Origin: Arctopsyche grandis
Taxonomy: Eukaryota > Arthropoda > Insecta > Trichoptera > Hydropsychidae
Assembly: GCF_051622035.1 (NCBI RefSeq)
Contig: NC_135359.1
Span: 32,641,501 to 32,705,500 of the forward strand
DNA length: 64,000 bases
Direction of reading: 5' to 3'
Shown here: positions 10,745 to 22,329 of the stretch, in pieces
Layout of the letters: each line of letters begins with the position of its first letter
How positions within the stretch are numbered: position 1 is the first letter of the stretch
Notes under the pieces: generated by a model
Told to the model about the DNA's origin: nothing
Seen by the model: only the letters and a program-made list of their open reading frames with translations
Databases searched by the model: none
Program-made: the position numbers and the translations under genes

Positions 10745-13700
10745 GTCTCATCTAATTTTCTTGTTGAAAAGTTATGTATAATGCAAATTTGATACCACTT
10801 ACGAACTGCTTCCTTTCTTTCGGAAAACTTCAAACAGTAGATGTACTTCGTGAATCGTCTTGAATACTTACACAAGTTTTTGGTTCCTTTGGAACGGAGC
10901 AGAAACATTCGCAAAGCCGGAACACGTTTGATGTAACACATGTGTATTCCAAATGCTCATTGTGCAACTGCTTACTTATTATTACATACTCTTGTGAGAT
11001 CCCTCTTGTCCGTCATGTGTGTGCACTCAACTTGTGACCCAAAACAAACATCAATCAACCGGTTTGAGAGCCGCTCGCTGCTCCATAATTGCCTTATTAT
11101 AATCTGGATGATGCACTCATTCTTATTTTTTAAGATCTCGATCTTTCATTCCACGCTTCATTTGCTTCTTGTGCAACCGAGTTTTATTGCCCCCGGTAGT
11201 GATGATACCTACTTGTATCACCTTGTGCCTTATCTCTCCGACGTGCTCTGATGCTTTTGCATCTCCAGACTCGGAACTAGTTGTGTCCCGCTTTGTAGAC
11301 AAAACCTTGGGTCACCAGATACTGTTATTGCATTACTGACACAGTTCCACGTCTCATGTGTGATTCCCAAGCTCTGACATCTAAAAATAATTAATCAGAA
11401 TCATTGATCCGTGGGTCTAAATCTGGTCCGTCTGTGTAGTATCTCCTCGAGTTTCATTCTCTTTTGATGCTTTATACTGTTTTGTATCTGAGCTGACTTC
11501 TAATATGCTTTTATCTTATGATAATGCATAATTCGATAATTAAAGGAATCACACGAGAGATTTGCATTCGTTTATTTCTACATAAAATGAGGTATATACA
11601 TTGTTGAAAATGTTGCTTTAATTACATTATATATTCATGAAATCTAGTTTAGGCTTTAATTACCCTAAAATATGTCGAATTGTATGAATATTTTGCTATA
11701 AAGAGATATGTATGTGGGATTTTTAGTAGAATTAAAGCAAAAATCCAAAAAGATAAGAATATAATGGAATACCTTGATTTCCTTAGAAAGCAGTATCTGT
11801 CATTCGAAAATGAATAGTTATATGTTTTAATCCGTGCTATCCACCATTTGTATATCATTACCCATACTTGTATAGTATGCCATAGTATGATGGTGATATT
11901 AAAATGGTAAATTGTTCGAGTATCAATCATCGTATGACGAGCTAAACACCCAATACAAAATAGAAACATTGTTAAATTCAACCCATCTATGGGTATGGAA
12001 GAGAAAAATATCAGTATTTGAATAGTCGTTGATTAACAAATGCGTATGCTAAATGCGAAAATATCACGATCCTTTCAACGTCGTAAAAAATGAAGGTTGA
12101 CTTGTGAAATTATTATTTTAATTTCAACTCAAACCTAAAAAATCCATTAGATAAGGCTCGTGATCCGTTATTTAATTCTCGGATCACGATTTGCTTACCA
12201 TTAGCTTGCGCAATTTTTCTTCTTAAACTTCTATGACAGTTAAAGATTACTTCAATGCATAATCTAAAAGCATTTATATTCTCATAATTGACACAATGAA
12301 GAGTAGTTTTTAAAGGTCTCTGTGTGCTTACTTCAAAATTCTCTTGGGTACCATTTGAGCATTAAAACTTTCATAACACGTGTCCTACCCATGTATTACC
12401 ATTGTAATGACCCTATCCTGAAGCAATAAGTATGGGCTTACAAGTTGTTAAAAAATAAGATACTATCAATAAGATGTTTGGCAGATAAGCTCTTCCGGAT
12501 TAAAAAAAATGATCATAAAACTATATGCTTCGTACACTACGACAGGTTTCTAAAATAAATCTTTTTGCTGTAATGAGCACTCATGCTACATACATAGATA
12601 AGAAGCATAGCATAGCAAAAAGGTAATAAAATAGAGGAGAGAGTGGATTTTGTACAGAGTACCATGTAGAGCGGATGTAAACTAAACCGAAAAATTTAAA
12701 ACTGAACAATTCCACGGATATGGAACCAAAGCCGTGACCTTCCGCTCCAGTTGATTTAGCAGCATCAGCGACTGGATTTCCACATCCCAGTCGCCACAAG
12801 ACAAAAGTAAAATAACTGTACACAAACTGGCGCGGAATGGATTGAATAGACAATGACAGCATCTGCTGGCCGTGTGTTGTTGTTGTTATTGTTTGCTGCT
12901 TATGAATTATTCAAGATCAGTGATCACTACCGGTCTGGGTCTCACGGTTGACTTTGATGTTTCGGTTTGTGGAGCACCAATCAAGCGAAAATTCACCGAT
13001 CGACTGTTAAAATATGATGCTGATTTTTTGTCGCCATTGTCTGGGAAAATTTTTCTGTAGTTCAAATACCATATCGATTCATCATCAGCAGTCCCGTACT
13101 TGCTTTACATTGTATTCTGTTGGATACCATTTGAGTATGGATACTAGTCATTAAACATCTTGGCTATTCATCTTCCCCTCTATATATCCTTTTATAAAAG
13201 CATACTCGATTTTGTGCATATTGCTTCATTATCACATTTTTACAATTTGCCTAGTAGCAAATATATAAATGAAGTCAGGTTAAATCAACAAATTCTATTA
13301 GTGGAAAACTGATCAAAATCTTGCTTTAGAAATTTAATTTAATTTTTTTTATTTTCAATAAGTATTTCTTAAGCAAAAATATGATATTGCACATACATAT
13401 GATATAGAAAGTCATATGCCTCATCACTGAGGATCGTGACTATGATGTCTGGTTATATATAGTACTTAATCTTAATTTAATTGGGGGGTGAAAGATGACT
13501 TGTACTTTAAAAACATTATAAAAAATATTATCCTTATTCAATATACATATTTAAATAAAAAAGTATGCGCCACAGGCGAAAATCTTTTTCGGATGTTTGA
13601 GAAAGCGTGGTGTAGAATATGAGCTCATTGGGCCACTGTTCGAAGAAGAGTATATATCTTCAAAAGTGTTCATTTGTATTCATAATATTCATAATAGACT

Positions 13701-16030
13701 GACATTTTTGCTTGTGATGATTCAGGTTTTCTCAAATTAATCATTACTGATTTTCTTATCAGAGGGACTTGCAATACTGATTTTTTTTAATTTTGGTTCC
13801 TTGTTAATTTAGTTCAAATTTAATAGAAAATAATCGAATTTGGTGACAGTTCATAATAATACTGATTTTCAGCCTCAAAAATGGAACATAAATATATGGA
13901 ATCACAAAACCCTTGAATTGAATAGAATTTTGAATCCATTATTTTCAAGTTACATTAGTGCATCCAGCTTTTTAAAAATACAATAATACTTTAAATCAAT
14001 CTCGGTTAGAGACAGATGCCTTTGGCGGAATTGAAATGTAAAGCATAATTCTTGCTGTCAATAATTGTGATTCAATATTGCAATATTGGCATGTTATTTT
14101 CGGCAATAATAATTTAATTTGAATTTTTTGACGAAAGGTACGAAAATTTTTAATCTTTCACCAGAGGGAACACTACTTTTTTTGATTTCACGAAAGGGAG
14201 CGACGTTCCCATGCGTTCCCGTCCATTTCGAGCCCCGGTATGGAGCAAAATATGCTCCACCGATTTAAATTCATCTATATAGCTCTATTCTGTTATGCCT
14301 TATCTTGCTTCACAAAACATTCTCTTGGGTACTTTTCTAGTACATTCGTACATATTTGGTCAATTGTATTAGACTTCCTCTTTACTTTTCCACCTCTTAC
14401 TTCTTCTTACCCAACTGATTCTTTTCACGTCTTCTCATTCCACACTTTTCTACACTGCACTGAGCATTCACACAGCACGCCGAACGTGACACCCAAAACT
14501 TCACATTAGAAATTGACTCTTCACAGTGGGTTCTTCAAAGTAAATCATACTTCTTTTACCAACCCGAATTGAATACTTGCAAATTCTTTAGACTCTTTGA
14601 CTAGTCTGCGCGACAATGAATTCGAAGCGCTCCCATTATCGCTGATAGCCATTGTTTGGTCGGCCATTTTTTCCTCTCCCTGTCTGTGTGTCAGTTCGTA
14701 CTAAGCAAACAACGAACGGTCGTTTTTCCCCTCCTACGGGAACGTATCGAATGCCTTCGAATCTCCTTTGTCTAGACACGACGAGTGTATGTGTATGCAT
14801 ACAAAAGTATGCACAATTCATTACCGTTTACCCGAGTCATGCTACATTGTACATACCACTGTATATGCAGCTGTGTCATCGTCGTATATGCATACTTGCA
14901 TACGCCAGAAGCATGTACATAAGTTATGCACCCGAAAATAGCACACAGAGATTGATACGAAAGCTCGAGATATAATGGTTCGATGTTTGATTTATTATGG
15001 CTATCTGAGACAACTCGAGTGGAGGGTTTTTTTGATTGATTGACAGTCTCGAGTAAAACCCATAGGAGGGAATCACACCTCCATCGCCTCCCCCCCTCCT
15101 CTACCTTCAAAATGGTACCATTCTATCATAGAATGAGAATCTATCACGAAATGATATTGCATATATCAATTTTGCAAACTACCTAAGATTATTTAAAAAA
15201 CTTTTTTGGGTTAGATTAGGTATGTAGAATAATTTAAATGATTAAATTTTCTAAAAAAGGTAATGCCAATTCTAAAGTTAAATCAAAGCTTTGTTTCGTA
15301 CGGTAAATATTTTATCAAATGCAATTTTTATTTAAATCTACGGAAGATAAGCTATGCAACTGATTTGGGTCAAAAATTTGCGCCCTCTGTATATACCATA
15401 ATGTCCATAAATTCAATAGAATTTCGAATTTTTTTGATTTTTAAATGCTTTTTATTATTACGAAATTATGTTCACAATACATCTTGTATCTATTTTAATA
15501 GCTACTGATCTACTGATCATTTTCTATTTTACAATTTAATTTAATTTGGTTATTAATCACAGTATTATATTATTCTAATGTTAATCTAAAGCATGATAGG
15601 AAAAAGAGCTCAAAAACCTATTTACAATATAGAATTTCGAATACATGTTGTCTATGTTTCTAACGTGAGCCGCTTATTTTGAAAAGTATGTTACATATGT
15701 TTTGAAAAGGAAATATCAGCCAATTAATCTCAGATTTAATTACATTCTTATATAGAAAGCAGACAATAATATATGGCAATTTTTCTGCAAACATCTAACA
15801 ATTATATGAGAATGTAAGCCTATAGAGATGATGTTTGCTTAGTAGAGCATGAACAAGTATACTCCAAAGAGGGAGGGTCTAAAAGCTAACTTTACGAGAA
15901 AACTATAGCATTTTTCAGTCTGAATCTCAACTGAACCGTTTAAAACTAGTACCGAGATGTGAAATTAATCTAAAAACTATTTATTTAACTTTTGGGAATA
16001 CTGTATACGTATATACCTATTGCGGCAGTT
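10745..16030. other. Intergenic, no gene recognised
   Basis: Mostly AT-rich. A perfect 10-bp-arm inverted repeat (TCGTGATCCG / CGGATCACGA) lies at 12,158-12,189. An open frame at 12,581-12,862 (minus) lacks recognisable domains. A short stretch near 14,160-14,235 (ACGAAAGGGAGCGACGTTCC, ending GAGCCCCGGT) looks like a transposon end. I cannot support a gene anywhere here. Confidence 0.45.
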
Positions 16031-16269
16031 GAACTCTCCTGTTTGTTATTCCCGACGTGTTCCTCGTCCAAACCGAAAGGAATACGTTACTCGAATACTC
16101 ATTAACTATTTTTTCCTATTTTCTTTGGAAAACTATTCCGTTACACGGTGCGTAAACAAAAACTAGATATAACCGATTTGTTTGGTTTGACTAATTGGAA
16201 TGTACAACGCTGATTTATGTATGTATGCTCCAGAGGTATGTACATGTTTGCGTATAATCTGGAGGATCG

Positions 16270-17056
16270 CACACGCTCCACTGTGCGTCGATTTGTTTAT
16301 AAATAAACGGCATTCATACCTCAAATCAAATCAGAAACTTCTGTTTATCCTCAAGTGTTACACGTATTTTTAACTTGAGAAAGGCACTTGAGACCACATG
16401 GCGCAAAGTTTACGCACCCTTATCTCCTAGATGAGATCACTGCACTTGTACCTCTGGATATACTCTTCCTGTACAAGTTGTAAACAGTCAATTTTGCAAG
16501 GTTTGAAGAGGAGGCAGTCTCCCTACACTTCGCAGTTTCATCATCGTCATCTTCGTTGTGGATCATGGCATGATTACCTCATATTCGATTTGATGCATGC
16601 GTGCATTGACCGTAGCTCGAGCTTGCACAACTTCTACTCTCGAGATCGATTTGTATAGTTTTCGCTTTGTTTCTGTTTCTTTGCTCTGAATGCATCCGAA
16701 GGAGAAAGCTCGGTTGCTTGTATTTAATTGCTCGTGTTTCTGTTTTGCTTGACTTTCATTCCAATCATCCACGTGCTTCTATGACTCATAGATTGTCACT
16801 TCTTAAACGAATCTCCTGTTTCTTTCAAGTCGACGATTGAAGCTAACCGTAGAAATGATTTATTATGTGTATTAGTATTGAACTATGTTGACCTTTCCAT
16901 TTCCCGTATCGATAAATCACCTGTAATTTCCACAAAGTCGTATAAAAACTTAAGATCGATGTCGTAACATTCAACGTGAAGGTTAAAACCTTCAGATAGC
17001 GCAAACGTTAGCCACCATAAATTATTCACAAACTTGTTTTTCTTTCGCATCTCAGG
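16270..17056 (+). promoter_or_regulatory. Region upstream of the sickie alternative exon
   Basis: A TATA-like TTTATAAATAAACGG lies at about 16,297. A pyrimidine-rich tract ending in CATCTCAG at 17,056 is a good splice acceptor 50 bp before the ATG at 17,106. The coding exon therefore probably has a spliced 5' leader rather than starting from a promoter at its edge. Any transcription start upstream is inference. Confidence 0.3.
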
Positions 17057-17105
17057 TAACGTAAACATTGCCCTAGAACTTTTAAATGACACATGTGCTT
17101 CATAA

Positions 17106-18299
17106 ATGGCTGTGACTGTTTCGAATCAAAACATGCATCACAAGTCTCAAATCCACGATGGATTCGCAACTATAAGATCAACTAGGAGTCGTGCAAGGCT
17201 CAAAGACTCCCAAGAGCTTGGAACAGTGTCTTCGTCTCCGAGTAGGCATTGCGAATACTTTACAATCAGACGAAATAACAAACAATCGCCTGATAATAAC
17301 AACATAGATAAGTATCTCAAAAAGGGAGCTGCAGATATTTTAAAGAACGATGTTGGAAATCCGAACGAGCCTATATATGCCAAAGTCAGTCCACCATGCT
17401 CTAACGAATCATCTCCGGCGAAAAAGCCGGAAGTACACTATGATTCCATCAACATTAAACCAAATAGCCAACATAGAAAGCAGAGGTCGAAACACAGAGA
17501 CAGAGAACTCACGGAAGTCAGAGTGTCTCCAATAGTCAAAGTGCTAGCAAACGATGACCTCAATCATAAATTCATAGAAGACTATTCAAAAAATGAAAAG
17601 CTCAACGGATATCCAAAAGAGGACCTCGATTCCAGCGATTACCAAACTGATACTACTCTAGTGGAATCGGATGATGCTTCTACTATCACCATCACTACCA
17701 AAGATTCAGACGACGTTCTGAAGGATCTACCCAAATTTCACAGATCGCCTCAAAAATACGCCACTCTAAACATGAGGCGACCCAAATCCATAGATCTGAA
17801 ACCCACCGTGGACTCAAACTACTATGGAAGTTTGAACAGATCCAAAATAGGCTACAGATCTGAACCTAATACTCCAGTGACCTCTGACTCCAGAGACTTT
17901 GCAAAGTATGTAAACGGCTCAGTGCAATTACCCAGCCCTATGGAGCTGAAGAACTACGACACTAGCAATTTCGTATACCATAAAAAGAATGGAGTTCGAA
18001 GATCAAATAGCGAAATAGGCAGTAGTTTCTGTAACGTTCTGCCCAATTACCGACATTCTGTAGATGTGTCTTCCATGACCGGAAAAAATCACGTGTGTTG
18101 CGAATGCGTCACTGGAATGCCATCTTCGAAGAGTTCTCTGAATCGTAGCTCGGGTTTTAGCCAAACTCTGGATACGCTGTACGAGTCTCAAGATCCGAAG
18201 GTAGGATGCCAGACCATCCTGCGCGCAAAGCCTCCAGTTCCTTGGTGGGACCTGGCCATCAGAAAGACGAGATACCAAAGCTGCCCCATACTCGACGAG
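17106..18299 (+). CDS. sick: Probable alternative first coding exon of sickie/neuron navigator
   Basis: A 398-codon exon starts at ATG 17,106, directly preceded in frame by TAA, so this ATG opens the frame. It ends ...SCPILDE at a strong donor (GAG|GTAAAG, 18,299/18,300) in phase 0. The next navigator exon at 31,921 also begins in phase 0, so the two join without shifting frame; the open frame running on to 18,377 is intronic. The product is hydrophilic and rich in Ser, Asn, Asp and Lys, with proline-rich patches (PIYAKVSPPC, AKPPVPWWDLAIRK), repeated YGSLNRS/YATLNMR-type motifs and no folded domain that I recognise. Such low-complexity N-terminal regions are usual in navigators, which bind microtubules and actin regulators. 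Assignment to sickie rests on strand, phase and position; a separate gene is possible. Confidence 0.6.
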
Positions 18300-18379
18300 G
18301 TAAAGTATGAGTCAATCTTGGGATATGCGCAATTAATCAATGACATCAGACAAGCACTTGTTGCCGTTTATTTTTAACT

Positions 18380-19350
18380 CTCGCCGATCTGTCCATCATT
18401 TCCAGATGTCATGTGACGTTTTTAAATCTTTTTTTGGTCTTGGACACCATTGATCTTGTTTTTTTCTTCTTTTGGAAACGGGCAGGTAGATGCATTTGAA
18501 TGGAGCAGCTGATTGTTCACGCTCGAATTATACACCTGACTACCTACCTGCTCGTCCCGTGTAGTATTTCGCTTATAAACAAGATCAGGTTTTGTAGAGT
18601 GACCTTCCCCTCTCGCTCGGCTTCCTACCTGTTTACTTTTGCTTCGTGGGATAGTGAACGAAGTGTGTACTTTCAACCCATCATAATCTAAAAAAATTAC
18701 TCAATTCCAAACAATCTTGGACTGTATATCAAAAATAAGCATGATTTGAACCTAAGACCTTTCAATTTGTATATTCAAAAGCTCCACCTCGTTTCTTTCG
18801 AACACACAGTTCCGATCGATAGACGAGCACACCTGTGCCCAGAGAGCACACCAGATAAAAGGGACCGTTAGGTGTATCTACCTGCTTCTCAAGTGCCTAA
18901 TTATCACTATCGATGGTATGATGGTGGTCATTCGGTGATGTCACCGTATTCCCGGTTCATATTCCGGGTCAGCCGGCATCCATCAAACGTGACAGATGCT
19001 CTGCTCGTACATCATCCATATCGCTCTCTTCCTTATTAGGAGCTATCTCAGCTCGTGTGGACCTATTATACCACCATATATATCATTTTCTTTATCCTTC
19101 GCGTCGTACGGTACACACCGATCGGTAAATCTCAGAAATTGCAGCACCCAATATGGCAAATATTAGACCTTGGTGGCCGTTAGCTGGTTCTCCGTACAAA
19201 TCTCGGTCATCAATTGTCTTGATCAAAGTCTAAAACTAAATTTCTATTTATGTAATGTATATGTATATGTACTCGATCTTGAGCGTAGCTGTTTTATCAA
19301 ATGCACATTTATATGTACATTGAGGATACACCATAGTTTTCGTTATGAGA
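18380..19350. other. Intron start; no gene recognised
   Basis: The 5' part of the ~13.6 kb interval read as an intron. It is less AT-rich than most of the intron and has no transposon match in the window, notably 18,780-19,110. It may hold regulatory sequence, but I see no specific site. Confidence 0.35.
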
Positions 19351-19356
19351 CTGTAA

Positions 19357-19734
19357 GGGCGAAAACACACTGAGTGTTATAGGATGTCACGTGTCCTTGA
19401 CTTCCCGCTGTGACCGTAAGCAGTGGGTGTTCCCCAAACCAAATTCGAGTGTAGTTGCACGTGCAGAATGCATATGTTTGGGAGGTCGCACGTGTATGCA
19501 TATTCATATACAACCGACAAGTTTTTCCTACATTGCTTCAAATATAGGATTCACTGTTATCGTCGATAACTTATCGATCACTGTCAAGCAAGGATAAAAT
19601 ATCACCGAAAACACTCCAAGGGGTGATTTTTGGGACTGTGTACCATGTATGTATATGGTCTAGGGGTGTGGCGTGTTTTTCGCATGTTTAAAAGTATCTA
19701 AAAAAAACACGTACCACTCAGTGTGTTTTCGCCC
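19357..19734 (+). mobile_element. Harbinger-like MITE (GGGCGAAA termini), copy 2
   Basis: A 378-bp element with termini GGGCGAAAACACACTGAGTG and CACTCAGTGTGTTTTCGCCC, a perfect 20-bp inverted repeat. TAA flanks both sides, the 3-bp TWA target duplication typical of PIF/Harbinger. The interior is diverged and in the opposite orientation to the other two copies. Confidence 0.85.
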
Positions 19735-19847
19735 TAATGGATGAAAAAAAAAGAAATATGTTTGTATCAAACCACCTCAAGAGCATGTCTTGTATTAGAT
19801 AATTCAATTTATGTACATATATTTATCTATTTATTTTTACATATATA

Positions 19848-20275
19848 CCAGGAAGGGTTTATTACAGGTAAACCCCAATGCGCCTTCCTGGCCAATTACA
19901 AACAATGCAGCATATTTATTATACAAGTCGCTGAATTACGAGACACTGAAAACTCGCAAATGAACGAAACATCTATGAATTGTACATACCTTTTATTGTA
20001 CATTAATCGTACTCAAATAGTGGTGAGGATGAGGTGAGTGGTGGGTAGGAAGCATTTTAGCCAATTTTAATCGGGAACCGTTTCAATGATGAAATCAGAT
20101 AAATTGGAAAACTCTGATGGGAAACGATCGACCTGGAATCACAAATATCCAAGTCTGTCCAGCAGCACTACACATATACTCAGATTTTTTTTCAATCGAG
20201 GTCAGCTCATGGGATCGAACCCGGCGCCTCTCGGTGTTAAGCAGAAGCTTAACGACCGAGCTATGTTATTGAATT
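19848..20275 (-). repeat. SINE copy with a second, different tRNA-like head
   Basis: Read on the minus strand, the head has A box TAGCTCGGTCGTTAAGC and B box GGGTTCGATCCC. It is followed by the same body as the 3,894 copy (CCAGGTCGATCGTTTCC, CCAATTTATCTGAT) and by the CCTTCCTGG tail hairpin (9-bp perfect arms). Only the head differs from the 3,894 copy. Confidence 0.8.
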
Positions 20276-20293
20276 GGTTCCAAATCTTATCAC

Positions 20294-20425
20294 TAGTCAC
20301 CGGACCCAGAAGGTGCCGCGTATTGTTCAAAGGTTGTAAATGCATTGTTAAAGGTTTGCCGAACCTTTTTTACAAAGGATTTACAACAATGGAACAATGG
20401 ATAGCACTATGACTATCCACCTCTA
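20294..20425 (+). mobile_element. hAT-like MITE (TAG...CTCTA family), copy 4
   Basis: A 132-bp element from TAGTCACCGG to CCACCTCTA. Perfect CTTATCAC octamers flank it at 20,286-20,293 and 20,426-20,433. It abuts the SINE head. Confidence 0.85.
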
Positions 20426-20439
20426 CTTATCACCAACCC

Positions 20440-21870
20440 CAAGATCAAAATCTGCGGATTTGAAGCTTCAAACATATATTTTTCAATCAATAGTGAAATA
20501 AACTTGAGATAAAACAAGAGTGACGAAAGGAGTATCCCATGGGTTTGATATTCTAGAGACAGTACATATTAGGCAATTTTTAAATGAATGGTGAAAAGCA
20601 TTAAGATAGTTAGACAAGGATATTGTACAAATGTTGAAGTGATTTGAAGTAGTTTCTATATTAGTGATTGATACTGTATCAAATCAATCAAATCAAAGAT
20701 CTTTCAAGATCAAATTCTGTCACAATGACATAACATCATCTATTGATAATTCGTAAATAGATAAAATATAAAAGCTCACGTTTAAACATTGACTTCTGAA
20801 TACTCAGCAACCAAGTCTCAATTTTCACGCTTTCCATCAATATGAATTAGAGTCAAAAAGTCATTCGATGACCACAGATTTATAAATTTCGATTCATCGC
20901 TTCTTATTTTGGGTCGTCTTCCTGGACCTGGGTGTTTCGTGTCACTCAAAAGTCGACCTTTTTTTTTGTCGGTCCCTCCAATGCACCCCAGAACCTATCG
21001 ACTGACGATCACAGCTTCTCAAACTTTCACCTGCAATCAAAACGGTTACTTTTAGTTCTCGGAAAATCTAATTAGCTCCACCGGCTAACTTGAATATTCT
21101 TCACGCACTATATAACAAACCAGTTTTGGATAAACGGGTCAAACTTACAGTCATACTCTTTTATGAGTGTACTTGCTTATATTAGATGTTGTATTTATTT
21201 ACTACGTACTTCAATATCAAATTAGTAGCTGGAATACAATTTGAAATTTTATATATCGTATCAATAAATATAGAGAAACTCTGACGGTTACAAGATCCCC
21301 AAAATATAAATCTCATCCTAGGAGCCATCTGCGCTTTGCCCCCTTTTTTTTAGTTGTGTGGGGATGGTATTATTTTCCCCCGGTGATCCTCAAACTTGTC
21401 GTTTTTTTTTTTTTTGTAAAAACTTTATCTTTGTATATAAACGGCTTGCTTATGTAAATATTAGCATTTCACGGTGACTATGAATGGCCAAAATAATACT
21501 AATAATTGAGGAGTGGCACATCACGTTTTTTATTTATTTATTTATTGGTCATTTAACGTTTGTATATAATAAAGTCCATTGAAATTGTAATGGAACACGA
21601 TTGTGCCCGCGGTGAAAAAAAATTAAGCAATTCAATTATATTTTTATTCGAAAACCTACCGTTAAATTGAGACGTTTTGGAAAGCGTTTTGTTGTTTATT
21701 ATTTAATGATTTTTATGCAATTTTATTTTCAAACACTTTTTTTGTTCTCTTTTATTGTCTGCTATTGTGAAAGTCGTGGGTAGAATAACCTATGTATAGT
21801 GATATCAAAGGCCGAATTTATATTTAATGTCTTCTTATTGGTTCTTATGAGTTTTATCCAAATATTTCCA
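20440..21870. other. Intron sequence, no feature recognised
   Basis: AT-rich, with homopolymer runs near 21,340-21,420. No coding signal. Confidence 0.45.
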
Positions 21871-21880
21871 GCAACTCTAA

Positions 21881-22150
21881 GGCCTAAAACACACAGCGAT
21901 GCACCTGGCACTTGGTTTTTTTTAGATAATTTTAAACTTGCGAAAAAAATGGGCCGTGCCTCGCATATATTTATGGAATGCCCAGCACACCCCGCCCCAA
22001 AATGACCTCCTGGACTGTTTTCGGTAAAATTTTATCCTTGCTTGACAGTGATCAATAACGGTGTATCCCATATTTGAAGAAATGTAGGAGACCCCCCACA
22101 GCGGGGAGCCAAACACACGATGTGCCGTTCATCGCTGTGTGTTTTCGCCC
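21881..22150 (-). mobile_element. Harbinger-like MITE (GGGCGAAA termini), copy 3
   Basis: A 270-bp element flanked by TAA on both sides. The right terminus GTGTGTTTTCGCCC is intact; the left has decayed to GGCCTAAAACACAC. The interior is collinear with copy 1, including CGGTGTATCCCATATTTGAA. Confidence 0.8.
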
Positions 22151-22168
22151 TAATACCGTTTTGATCTC

Positions 22169-22318
22169 TAAAATACAATCTAATTCTACTTAAAACCATT
22201 AAAAAACCGATTATTCTTTAAAATACAATTTAATTCTACTTAAAACCATTACAAACCCGATAATTCTTTAAAATACAATTTAATTCTACTTAAAACCATT
22301 AAAAAATCGATTATTCCT
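22169..22318. repeat. Tandem repeat, 50 bp x 3
   Basis: Three consecutive units share AAAATACAAT(C/T)TAATTCTAC then TTAAAACCATTA, with a 50-bp period and few differences. They lie just after the Harbinger-like copy 3. Confidence 0.85.
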
Positions 22319-22329
22319 TCTACTGTGCT

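Noticed and set aside
12158-12189. MicroRNA-like or terminator hairpin
   Set aside because: The 10-bp arms with a 12-bp loop are too short for a miRNA precursor, and there is no gene to terminate.
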